This document shows, in pieces, positions 40,789 through 48,407 of a stretch of 64,000 nucleotides of DNA. Each line of letters starts with the position of its first letter. The first letter of the stretch is position 1. The stretch is from Bradyrhizobium sp. CCBAU 53340. Its GTDB lineage: Bacteria > Pseudomonadota > Alphaproteobacteria > Rhizobiales > Xanthobacteraceae. Made by a program: the position numbers and the translations under genes. The notes below the pieces were generated by a model. It did not search any database, was not told the origin of the DNA, and saw only the letters and a program-made list of their open reading frames with translations. The stretch spans positions 4,216,001-4,280,000 of the forward strand of contig NZ_CP030055.1 of the NCBI RefSeq assembly GCF_015291645.1. The letters are read 5' to 3'.

Positions 40789-42198
40789 TCAGCGTCCGTC
40801 GGGCGTGCGCACGCCAGCCCAGCTGTCGCGGACCTGATGGTAATGCACGCTGGGATCGTAGACCGTGGTGTTGAGGCCGAGCACCTGCGGTGCAAGGCGG
40901 CCGATCGCGTTGAGCACGGAATAGGACGCCACGACTCGGTCATGTTGGGCGGTGACGAGCGCGACGCGCGCGTTGACCAGCGCCTGCTGCGCATTGAGCA
41001 CGTCCAGCGTGGTGCGCTGACCGGCCTTGGCCTCTTCACGCACGCCGTTCAGCGCGATCTCGGAGGCCGTGACCTGAGCCTGCGCCGACTGCACCTGCGC
41101 CTTGCCGGCCTCCAATTGCCCCCAGGCCTGCACGACGTTGGCGCGGGTCTGATCGCGGGTGGTCTCGAGATTCAGGCGCTGCTGCGCGAGGTTCTCTTTC
41201 GACTGGCGGATCAGCGCATATTCAGCGCCGCCCTGGAAGATCGGCACGGAAGCTGTCGCGATGGCCGACGCGTTATTCGTTCGAAAGACCGTCAGTTGCT
41301 GCTGGTAGGCTGTGCTGGCAGTTGCCGCGACCGTGACCGTCGGCAGCAACGCGCCTTCGTTGATCTTGACCTGAAGATAGTTCACGTCGATGCCGAACAT
41401 CGCGGCCGTGACGTTGGGATTCTCCACCAGGCTCAAATTCACTGCGGAGGCGATCGTGCCGGGCAGGAAGCGGTCGACCGGCGAGCCCGGGGCGAGGTTG
41501 CTCGGCTCGTTTCCGATGATCCTGCGGAAGTTCGCGCGCGTTGTTGTCAGGTTCGATTCGGCGGTTAGGGCCTGGGTTCTGCCGGCGGCCAGCTGAGCTT
41601 CGGATTGCGCCACGTCCGTGCGCGTGACCTCGCCGACATTGAAACGATCGCGCGTCTGCTTCAGCGTCTGCTCGAGCACGCGCACGTTGCTGCGTTGAAC
41701 TTCGAGCGTTGCCGCATCACGCAGGTAGTCCATATAAGCCGTTGCGGCTTGCAGCAGGACCGTCTGCTCAAGCACGCGCAACGCCTCGCGGGCGCCCGAG
41801 ACCTGGCTCTCTGCCGCACGCGTCCTGTTGGCGGTCTGATTGCCGTTATAGAGCGTCTGGCTAACGCTCACGCTCGCGCTGTTGGGCTGAAGCGGCGGAT
41901 CGCTATGGATCGCGAGGCCCCTCTGCGTCGCCTGGATATCTTGATATTGGTAACCGGAGCTGAGGCTCAAATTGACCTTGGGGCGATAGCCCGACAGGGC
42001 CTGCGGAACGTTTTCGTCGGTCGAGCGCACTTGGGCGCGCTGTGCGTTGAGCTGCGGATTGTTCTGATAGGCGCGCACCAGCGCGGCCTCGATCGTGTCC
42101 GCCAAGGCAGGCGTCGGCCCGGCGAGCGCCATCAGGAGGACCGAAACCGCTGCTCCGGTGAAGAGCTTCACCCCATGCATCCCTAAAATTCCGTTCAT
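40789..42198 (-). CDS. tolC: TolC-family outer membrane channel
   Basis: This is a 469-residue outer-membrane factor for type I secretion and efflux. A signal peptide ends LAGPTPALA, and possible starts are 42204 (GTG), 42198 and 42180. Two OEP repeats follow: ALVRAYQNNPQLNAQRAQVR at the start of the first and NLSLVENPNVTAAMFGIDVN at the start of the second. Coiled-coil helices contain ARTQALTAESNL and TLDVLNAQQALVNARVALV. No inner-membrane partner is adjacent, so it probably serves several systems. Confidence 0.93.
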   Translation of the reverse strand: MNGILGMHGVKLFTGAAVSVLLMALAGPTPALADTIEAALVRAYQNNPQLNAQRAQVRSTDENVPQALSGYRPKVNLSLSSGYQYQDIQATQRGLAIHSDPPLQPNSASVSVSQTLYNGNQTANRTRAAESQVSGAREALRVLEQTVLLQAATAYMDYLRDAATLEVQRSNVRVLEQTLKQTRDRFNVGEVTRTDVAQSEAQLAAGRTQALTAESNLTTTRANFRRIIGNEPSNLAPGSPVDRFLPGTIASAVNLSLVENPNVTAAMFGIDVNYLQVKINEGALLPTVTVAATASTAYQQQLTVFRTNNASAIATASVPIFQGGAEYALIRQSKENLAQQRLNLETTRDQTRANVVQAWGQLEAGKAQVQSAQAQVTASEIALNGVREEAKAGQRTTLDVLNAQQALVNARVALVTAQHDRVVASYSVLNAIGRLAPQVLGLNTTVYDPSVHYHQVRDSWAGVRTPDGR

Positions 42199-42385
42199 TC
42201 TCACGTCAGACTCGTGCCCGCGAGCCTGGTTACCGTATCCGAGTGGAGTCGTTGCCCCGCAGCAACATAGGACGCGGTCAAGCGCAACGGAACTACCTCT
42301 GGGTCGTTCTCAGCGGAAACTCTTCACGTGCAGCATCCCGGCCACACTTCTGATTCAGAACAGGATTTTAACGGGGTTTCAGTGG

Positions 42386-43048
42386 TCAGAAGACGAAGGC
42401 GGCGGCCCGCTCCAAGCCGGGAAGCACCGGGGCTGCCGCGTCGAACAGCGGCCGATAGCCGAATTCGCCGTGCGACCGGGTCACGATCATGGCCCGGGAC
42501 GGCCGGGATTCGGCCGAGACGCCCACCAGGCGTCCACCTTCCTTAAGCTGACCGAACAGCCCTTCCGGCGTCACCTCGGTCGCGCCGTTGAGGACGATCA
42601 CGTCATAGGGCGCGGCTGATGGCTCGCCCTCGGCACAGGCCGCGGCCTTGCAGGTGACATTGGCGAGCCCGAGTGAGGCGAAGGCGTCCTTGGCTTTCGC
42701 AGCCAGGGCCGAATCGCTCTCCGTTGCCGTGACCTGGCGCGCAAGCTTGGCGGTCAGTGCGGCGAGGTAGCCGGTGGCGCAGCCGACGACCAGCACATTG
42801 TCGCCCTCGCCGATCTCGGCAGCCTGGAGCAGCTTGCCCGTCAGCTGCGGCTTGATCAGGTAGCGCTTGGTGGTGCCCTCGCTCACGTCGAGATCGAGGT
42901 CGAGATAGGCCAGGGCCTGCCGGCTGGCCGGCACGAACACCTCACGGGGAACCGTGAGCATGGCGTCGAGAATACGGCGATCGGTGACGTCATTGGTACG
43001 CACCTGGCCATCGACCATTTTTTGGCGCGCGGTCGAGAAACCGGACAT
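42386..43048 (-). CDS. Protein-L-isoaspartate O-methyltransferase-like protein
   Basis: This is a 220-residue SAM-dependent methyltransferase of the PIMT family. Start 43048 (MSGFSTARQKMVDGQVRTND) is preceded by AGGGTCTGCAA. An M five codons earlier is weaker. The SAM loop is NVLVVGCATGYLAALTAKLA, where classical PIMT has GxGSGY; here the residue pair is AT. The protein starts with the conserved MVDGQVRTNDVTDRRILDAM. It lies upstream of tolC on the same strand. Confidence 0.85.
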   Translation of the reverse strand: MSGFSTARQKMVDGQVRTNDVTDRRILDAMLTVPREVFVPASRQALAYLDLDLDVSEGTTKRYLIKPQLTGKLLQAAEIGEGDNVLVVGCATGYLAALTAKLARQVTATESDSALAAKAKDAFASLGLANVTCKAAACAEGEPSAAPYDVIVLNGATEVTPEGLFGQLKEGGRLVGVSAESRPSRAMIVTRSHGEFGYRPLFDAAAPVLPGLERAAAFVF

Positions 43049-43185
43049 TTGCAGACCCTGCATGGCGGACGGATGCCGCTGAGAGAAGTTGGCGGCATCT
43101 TTGGAACAGGCTCCGCGAAAACGCAACACGTCCGTTGGCCCGTCAGCCAACGGCAATGCCAATGCGAAAATCGGGGCGGGAAGCC

Positions 43186-43365
43186 CTATTCGATCGCGAC
43201 GGCAAGACGCCCGATCAGGGCCGCCACCTCGTCCAGCCGAGCCGAATCGGGGGTCTCGACCGCACGGGCGAGACAGGCCAGGCATTCATCGTCACTTAGC
43301 TCTGGAACATCCGCCGGCAGAATCGAAGGGGCCAGGTGGGCGCGGTCGATCTGGATGTCGGGCAT
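43186..43365 (-). CDS. Small acidic protein, unknown
   Basis: This is a 59-residue acidic protein beginning at 43365, with GGAGCTGATTCCC before the ATG. The sequence (MPDIQIDRAHLAPSILPADV, then ELSDDECLACLARAVETPDS) contains a CLAC pair that may be redox-active or metal-binding. The family is unknown to me. It lies between the PIMT-like gene and tRNA-Asn. Confidence 0.5.
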   Translation of the reverse strand: MPDIQIDRAHLAPSILPADVPELSDDECLACLARAVETPDSARLDEVAALIGRLAVAIE

Positions 43366-43559
43366 GGGAATCAGCTCCGTAAGAGTCCGGCCCCACCAAG
43401 CTCGATTTGAATTAAGTCGATTTGGTGCCGCTGCCGCACACATCCGCTTGAACGCGATTCTGCGCTCGGGATCGCCACATCGATGCTGACAGATTGATCG
43501 AGCGATATCGCGTGCCACATCAGCACACGTCCGCAAGCCATTGAAAATGAAGTGAAGTT

Positions 43560-43634
43560 TGGCTCCCCGGGCTGGATTCGAACCAGCGACCATCCGATTA
43601 ACAGTCGGATGCTCTACCGCTGAGCTACCGAGGA
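43560..43634 (-). tRNA. tRNA-Asn (GTT)
   Basis: Read on the minus strand, TCCTCGG pairs with CCGGGGA to form the acceptor stem. The anticodon loop is CTGTTAA with GTT, the T arm is CTGGTTCGAATCCAG, and CCA is encoded at 43560-43562. All stems close. It stands alone, and a promoter is visible upstream. Confidence 0.97.
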
Positions 43635-43664
43635 AAAGGCGAACCTGTCGTTCGCGCGCGGCTG

Positions 43665-43692
43665 CGTATAACAAAGCCGGTTGCGCTTGCAA
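43665..43692 (-). promoter_or_regulatory. Probable sigma70-type promoter of tRNA-Asn
   Basis: On the minus strand TTGCAA (43687-43692) and TATACG (43665-43670) are separated by 16 bases and lie about 30 bases before the tRNA 5' end. The region is AT-richer than its surroundings, and no other gene uses it. Confidence 0.55.
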
Positions 43693-43773
43693 AGGACCAA
43701 TTCGTCATCATTCGCAAAGCATCGAGGAAGGGCTTATCTGGCCCCTCCTCGGGCTCAGGTTAGGTCGCGTTAT

Positions 43774-45474
43774 TCACAGGTCGGCGGAGTTTGTTTTATC
43801 CGACGTCGGCGCAGGCACCGAAGCGCCGTTGCTCTTTCCGGTCACCGCGCCGACCAGCGCCTTCACCGGATCATCGCCAGGGGCAAATCCGCTCTGGCGC
43901 AGGATCTCGTCGATCATCGGGCGTAGCGCGTGCACCTTGAGGAGCTCGCCGGCAAGCCCTTCGCCGAAGCCGACGCCGCCGCCCGCAGCTCCGTTACCGT
44001 TGCCGCCGAACGCGCCGCCAGTGTGCAGGATGCGGACGTCCTTGAGGTTGGCGATCGGCCTGACCATCTCCGCGAGCGCCGAGGGCATCGTCTCGATTCG
44101 CTTCTTGGCGATCTCGAAATCGATGACGTTGGTACCGAGCTTGTTCTGCGCCTCGTTCTTCATGGTGATGACGGCAGCCTCGGCCTCACCGATATTGCGG
44201 ACACCGACCGCCTTGATCTTGTTGGATTCAGCCTCGGCGGTCGCCAGCGTCTTGACGGCCTCGGCACGGTCGAGCGAGGCCTTCTTCTCGGCTTCGGCCG
44301 CCACGATCAGCTCGGTCGATTTGCGCTCGGCCTCGGTGCGGGCGGCGAGCACCTGGGTCAGGCGGGCGCGGTCTGCGACCTCGACAGCGCGAGCGGTCAC
44401 GACCTTTTCCTCCGCCGAGACGGCAAGCGCTTCGGCCGCTTTGGCTTCGGCGACGGCCTCCGAGGTCTGCTTGCTCTTGGACGCGATCTGGATCTCGTTC
44501 TCCTGGGTCGCGATTTGGATTTCGCGCTGCGCGTCGGTCTTGCGCTTGTTGATCGCCAGATCCGACTCGATGACCGCGGTCTCCTTGACCTGCTTGGCGC
44601 CCGCCTCCTTCTCCGCGACCGCCCGATCGGTGTCGATGCGGGCGTTCTCCTCCGTCAGACGCGCGGTCTGCGTCGCGGTTGCGACTTCGGCGCGGGTGCT
44701 CGCGGTCTTGTTGGCGATGTCGCGCTCCTGCGACAGCTCGGCCTCCTTTTTGGTCCGCTCGATCCCCAGCGTCTGCTGGCGCGCCTCAAGATCCTTCTGG
44801 GCGATCGCGACCTCGTTGTCGCGCACGATGGCGTTGCGGTCGCGGCGGCGGGTCTCGGTAATGGTCTTGAGCTGGGTCAGGCCTTCGGCGTCGAAGAAGT
44901 TCTCGGGGTTGAAGAACTTGACGTCGGTCTGGTCGAGTTTTGTCAGTGACACCGACTCCAGTTCGAGGCCGTTCGATTTCACGTCGGACTCGACGGTCGC
45001 CTGCACATGCTTGACGAAGTCGCTGCGCTTTTCCTGCAATTCCAGGATGGTCATGGTCGCCGCCACCGAACGCAGGCCGTCGACGAATTTCGCCTCAACC
45101 TGGTTGCGCAAGGCTTCGGCGTCGTTGGTCAGCGCGCCCAAGGTCTGGCTTGCGAGCGCAATGCTCTCGTCATCGGGGCGAACGCGGACGTAGAATTCCG
45201 CGACGATGTCGACGCGCAGCCGGTCCTTGGTGATCAGGGACTCCCGCTCCTTGCGCTCGACCGTGAGCCTGAGCGTCTTCAGATTGACGCTGGCATAGGA
45301 ATGGAAGATCGGCAGGATCATGGCGCCACCGTCGAGCACGACTTTCTTGCCGCCGAGACCGGTGCGCACGAAGGCCTCATCGCGCGTGGCCCGCTTGTAG
45401 AGAATGGTGAAGATGACGCCCAAGACGATGATCAGCACGACGCCGATCATGGCCGGGACTGCGATATCGAACAT
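43774..45474 (-). CDS. Flotillin/SPFH-domain protein, YqiK-like
   Basis: This is a 566-residue membrane scaffold protein. ATG 45474 follows GGAGAAAGAC; an in-frame TTG four codons earlier overlaps that site and is rejected. An N-terminal helix (MIGVVLIIVLGVIFTILY) is followed by the SPFH/band 7 domain (SLITKDRLRVDIVAEFYVRV). A long coiled coil with Glu/Ala repeats extends to about 460 and is followed by a Gly/Asn-rich tail. It lies just after the YqiJ-like gene, as in the E. coli yqiJK pair, and follows pspA. Confidence 0.92.
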   Translation of the reverse strand: MFDIAVPAMIGVVLIIVLGVIFTILYKRATRDEAFVRTGLGGKKVVLDGGAMILPIFHSYASVNLKTLRLTVERKERESLITKDRLRVDIVAEFYVRVRPDDESIALASQTLGALTNDAEALRNQVEAKFVDGLRSVAATMTILELQEKRSDFVKHVQATVESDVKSNGLELESVSLTKLDQTDVKFFNPENFFDAEGLTQLKTITETRRRDRNAIVRDNEVAIAQKDLEARQQTLGIERTKKEAELSQERDIANKTASTRAEVATATQTARLTEENARIDTDRAVAEKEAGAKQVKETAVIESDLAINKRKTDAQREIQIATQENEIQIASKSKQTSEAVAEAKAAEALAVSAEEKVVTARAVEVADRARLTQVLAARTEAERKSTELIVAAEAEKKASLDRAEAVKTLATAEAESNKIKAVGVRNIGEAEAAVITMKNEAQNKLGTNVIDFEIAKKRIETMPSALAEMVRPIANLKDVRILHTGGAFGGNGNGAAGGGVGFGEGLAGELLKVHALRPMIDEILRQSGFAPGDDPVKALVGAVTGKSNGASVPAPTSDKTNSADL

Positions 45475-45493
45475 GTCTTTCTCCAATAATGAT

Positions 45494-46156
45494 TTAGCTG
45501 CTGCTTAGAGCGGGTTTGGTCGGTTTCAGTTCATCGTCGGCCCTGACAGCCACGAAGCGGGTATCGACGCGATCGACCAGCAGCACCAACGTGCCCTGCG
45601 GCAGAGGCGATGAACTGGGAGCGGCCACCGCGGAGACGAAGTGCCTGTTGCCGTGGACATCGGCGACGCTGACGCGGCCCGGCGGGCCCTGATCGAGCGG
45701 ACCGACGACGACCTCCCCGACGCGACCGACGAGGTCGCCGAGGCCGATGACGTAGCTTTCATCCTTCGGAATGATCCGGGCGATGCCCCGGCTTGCACCG
45801 CGCACCAGCGGCACCGAGACCACGACCGCTGCGAGCGAGGCGAGACTGGCCGGCAAGGGCCCCGCCACCATCCGGGCGACGTCCTGGATCAGGAAGCCGG
45901 TGATCGAGAAGGCACCAAGCGCCAGCAGCAGGAAGATCAAGAGCGGGACGCCGCCGACATTGATCCAGGAAATAGCGTTGAGGACGCCATTGTCGCTGGG
46001 ATGGCTGAAATCGATGCTGGTGCCGAGCATCTCGCTCAAGGAGGCCCCGACCAGCATCGTGACGACTTCGAGCGTGCCGACGATGAGGATCATGGCCGCC
46101 GCGATCGCGAACGGCCGGACCTCCGGCGCCATGACGTGTTCGAGCAATGCGCTCAT
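45494..46156 (-). CDS. YqiJ-like membrane/OB-fold protein
   Basis: This is a 220-residue protein with three to four N-terminal helices (FAIAAAMILIVGTLEVVTML, SLASLAAVVVSVPLV). A C-terminal OB-like domain follows (LGDLVGRVGEVVVGPLDQG, GTLVLLVDRVDTRFVAV). The fold and pairing with a flotillin match YqiJ/NfeD proteins that anchor flotillin scaffolds. The start is 13 bases after the pspA stop. The next gene starts 19 bases after its stop. Confidence 0.88.
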   Translation of the reverse strand: MSALLEHVMAPEVRPFAIAAAMILIVGTLEVVTMLVGASLSEMLGTSIDFSHPSDNGVLNAISWINVGGVPLLIFLLLALGAFSITGFLIQDVARMVAGPLPASLASLAAVVVSVPLVRGASRGIARIIPKDESYVIGLGDLVGRVGEVVVGPLDQGPPGRVSVADVHGNRHFVSAVAAPSSSPLPQGTLVLLVDRVDTRFVAVRADDELKPTKPALSSS

Positions 46157-46169
46157 GACACGATACTCT

Positions 46170-47333
46170 TCAGGAGCGCGACTTCAACCGCGCGAGCCTC
46201 GCTGCAATTTCCTTATTGCGATGCAGCGCGCTGAGCTCGTCGATGTCGCTCGAATACGGGATGCCCGGCGGCACGCCGGTGACGCGCGCCACCGCCCTGC
46301 CCGCACGCAGCGCCTTCGCCGCCGCGGAAGTTCCGCCACGTTTACGCGGCGAATGCGAAGCCTGGTGGCTCGCGGCCGCCTCGCTCTTTTCGAGATCGAC
46401 GCGGCGCTGCTCGGCGTCTTGTAATGCCGAAAGCACCGCGCGCAGCGACGTCACGCATTGCTCGATCTTCTCGTTGTTCTCGTCGATGGCGCGGGAGAGC
46501 ACCTCAAACTGGGCCTCCAGATCCATCTGTCTGGCGATACCGGCGCGGGCAAGGTCGTCGCGGCTATCGGCGATTGCGCCCTCGATCTTGGCGGTGAGAT
46601 CGGTCATCTCGCGTTCGATTTCCTTGCGGCGCGCGTTGAGGCGATATTCCTCGGCGCGCGCGGCCGCGAGCGCATCGCGCGCCTCGCTCTCGGCGCGCTC
46701 GATCTCGCGAATGGCTTGGCCGACCACTTTCAGCTTGTTGTTGCCTTCTGCCTGCTCAATCGCGTCATAAGCGATGCCGGCGATCAGACGTCCGACCCGG
46801 GACAGGAAATTCTCGGGAGCGGCTGCGATGGTATCCATAGCGTTCTCCTCCTCTGGCAGACTGTTCGGCGTGACGCCGTAGTGAACCTCGAAACCGTCGT
46901 CGGTGCGGATCAGGTGCGCGGGCACACTCTGCCCCCAGCCTTCCGCGTAGCCGGCGTAGTCGAAGGGCACGCTGAAGCGCCCTTGCACGGTCGAAATCGA
47001 AATTGTGGCCGGGCCTTTGATCTTGGCGAGCTTGTCGTCGAGCGGCAGGCGACGGCCCTGTGCCGCCCGATAGTCGGCGCGGTCGCGCAGCCCCAGCGTC
47101 ACCAGCCGCGACGGTAGCGCGGTCTGTTTCCGGATCGGCTCATAGGCATGGGCGTGCAGCAATACCACGTTGGAGCCCACATTGTGGGTCCGCGCGACCT
47201 CGTCGAGGATCTCCATCATGCGGTCATAGGCCTGGAACGTCGCCTCCATGGCGGCCTTGGCGGCCGGGTCAGGGGCAAGCCTGTATCGAAGCGCCGATGG
47301 CGCGTTTCGTGGCGACGGGCTCATGGAAAGCAC
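46170..47333 (-). CDS. pspA: PspA/IM30 protein with in-frame TnpB-like N-terminal extension
   Basis: The open frame is 387 codons from GTG 47333 (ATG at 47324). Residues from 166 on form a PspA/IM30 coiled-coil protein: FLSRVGRLIAGIAYDAIEQA, then helices with EREMTDLTAKIEGAIADSR. The first 165 residues instead look like the N-terminal part of IS605 OrfB/TnpB proteins (RYRLAPDPAAKAAMEATFQA, a YEPIRKQTALPSRLV region, TISISTVQGRFSVPF, a domain-closing HLIRTDDGFEVHYGV). A strong site GAGGAGGAG lies eight bases before ATG 46838, which would give a plain 222-residue PspA, the normal family length. Both products, or only the short one, are possible. It heads a pspA-yqiJ-flotillin operon. Confidence 0.85.
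   Translation of the reverse strand: MLSMSPSPRNAPSALRYRLAPDPAAKAAMEATFQAYDRMMEILDEVARTHNVGSNVVLLHAHAYEPIRKQTALPSRLVTLGLRDRADYRAAQGRRLPLDDKLAKIKGPATISISTVQGRFSVPFDYAGYAEGWGQSVPAHLIRTDDGFEVHYGVTPNSLPEEENAMDTIAAAPENFLSRVGRLIAGIAYDAIEQAEGNNKLKVVGQAIREIERAESEARDALAAARAEEYRLNARRKEIEREMTDLTAKIEGAIADSRDDLARAGIARQMDLEAQFEVLSRAIDENNEKIEQCVTSLRAVLSALQDAEQRRVDLEKSEAAASHQASHSPRKRGGTSAAAKALRAGRAVARVTGVPPGIPYSSDIDELSALHRNKEIAARLARLKSRS
46838..46858 (-). promoter_or_regulatory. Internal ribosome binding site and start of the short PspA form
   Basis: The minus strand reads GAGGAGGAGAACGCTATG, with ATG at 46838. The spacing of the purine run to the ATG is about six to eight bases, close to ideal. The same codons read as Glu-Glu-Glu-Asn-Ala inside the longer frame. 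This is the strongest ribosome-site-like sequence near the gene. Confidence 0.7.
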
Positions 47334-47334
47334 T

Positions 47335-47355
47335 AAAGCACCATTTTGGTGCTTT
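47335..47355. promoter_or_regulatory. Perfect 8-bp inverted repeat before the pspA frame
   Basis: AAAGCACC and GGTGCTTT (47335-47342 and 47348-47355) flank ATTTT. A third AAAGCAC copy lies at 47327-47333 over the start region. The position immediately upstream of the extended frame fits an operator or an mRNA hairpin occluding initiation. No regulator gene is adjacent. Confidence 0.5.
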
Positions 47356-47561
47356 ACAAGGGAGGAGTTCGATCACGTTCCACTGATCCTGATGCACTCT
47401 ATGGATTAGTCGCTGTCGCCTGGGGCTGCGTTCAAGGCGCGCCATCACTGCTAGATCACCGCCGATCAAGACTTCTTGCACGCGCGGGTTGCAATTTGAC
47501 AAGAAATGCGCGGAGTGGTTGGCAACGCAGTCCGCTCTCTCAGCATCGTTGGTGCCTAGTC

Positions 47562-47692
47562 CGTCATCCTGAGGTGCGAGCGATGGGGCGCGATGCGCCT
47601 CATCGAGAGCCTCGAAGGATGAGCGGCCGGGATGCAGCCGGGCCGTTCACCCTTCGAGGCCTACGCTTCGCTCCGGCACCTCAGGATGACGG
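47562..47692. repeat. Palindromic repeat (TCATCCTGAGGTGC type)
   Basis: CGTCATCCTGAGGTGC at the left pairs with GCACCTCAGGATGACGG at the right, and GCCTCGAAGGATGAG pairs with CACCCTTCGAGGC inside. This is the familiar Bradyrhizobium/Rhodopseudomonas dispersed palindrome. Frames crossing it are not taken as genes. Confidence 0.85.
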
Positions 47693-47774
47693 CGTTAGAA
47701 CTTCGCGCTTATTGCATACGTACTTGCGCATCCTCGCGGCTCATCTCGCCCGAGCTTTGCTTGATCTCGTCACC

Positions 47775-48245
47775 CTCGGATGTCAGAAGGCGCAGGGAAG
47801 GCCGGGTGCCGGCAGGCACCCGCGGTCCACTGTGCTGGGGTTGCGCTACAAGAGGCTGCACAGTGGCATACAGGTGAAGCCCAACACACGGCCTTCCCTG
47901 CGCAGTGGGTTTACGGCTTATGCCGAGCTCTCCCCGGAGAGCGATGCACTATTGCCCCCGTCGCCTTGCAGATGGCTGACGGGAGAGCCCGGTTGGACCA
48001 CACCCATCACCGCAAGACTTGACGCACAGGCTCCGGGCGTCAGGACGACACGGTTTTACCGTACGCCGTCTGCACCTGTCGTATGCGCGCGGCCATCGCT
48101 CACGGTTGCCCGCCCTGCGATGCCTGTCCGCGCCGATGCAGTCGGCGTCCACCACGGCTCACCCCACGTTCGTGACGATCGCGATACGCCCCTCTGACCG
48201 GGATGAGGTGACGGGACAATGCGCAAAATCAGAATTTCTGTAAAG
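47775..48245. repeat. Long mosaic repeat, noncoding
   Basis: The translation carries the phrases AGKAGCRQAPAVHCA and FRTPSAPVV-like RFYRTPSAPVVCARP, which I associate with a family of 400-500 base repeats often misannotated as hypothetical proteins in Bradyrhizobiaceae. Several frames are open at once and none has a good start. Internal pairs AGGGAAGGCCG/CGGCCTTCCCT and CCACTGTGC/GCACAGTGG form hairpins at 47799-47905. I see no gene here. Confidence 0.6.
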
Positions 48246-48407
48246 TCGAATATTTTCGCGCAGGCGGATTGACCCGACGCTCGCGTGTTTTGCCCGACGA
48301 CGGGCAACGCAAGGGATGGTGTTTTATTGCGGACTGCGTCAACAATCCGCCACGGGACTTATCCCTCAAGCGTCCGCCGAGCGCGGTTCGAGACCGGGAA
48401 ACCATCG

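Noticed and set aside
43560..43773. Integrated element at tRNA-Asn
   Set aside because: No repeated tRNA 3' end or recombinase is found on either side.
46838..47333. Complete IS200/IS605 insertion at pspA
   Set aside because: No TnpA gene, no RuvC or zinc-ribbon part of TnpB, and no recognisable element ends; only the N-terminal domain is present.
47346..48197. A 283-codon plus-strand frame upstream of the channel gene
   Set aside because: It reads through dispersed repeats, has no ribosome site, and its content matches repeat-derived 'hypothetical' translations.
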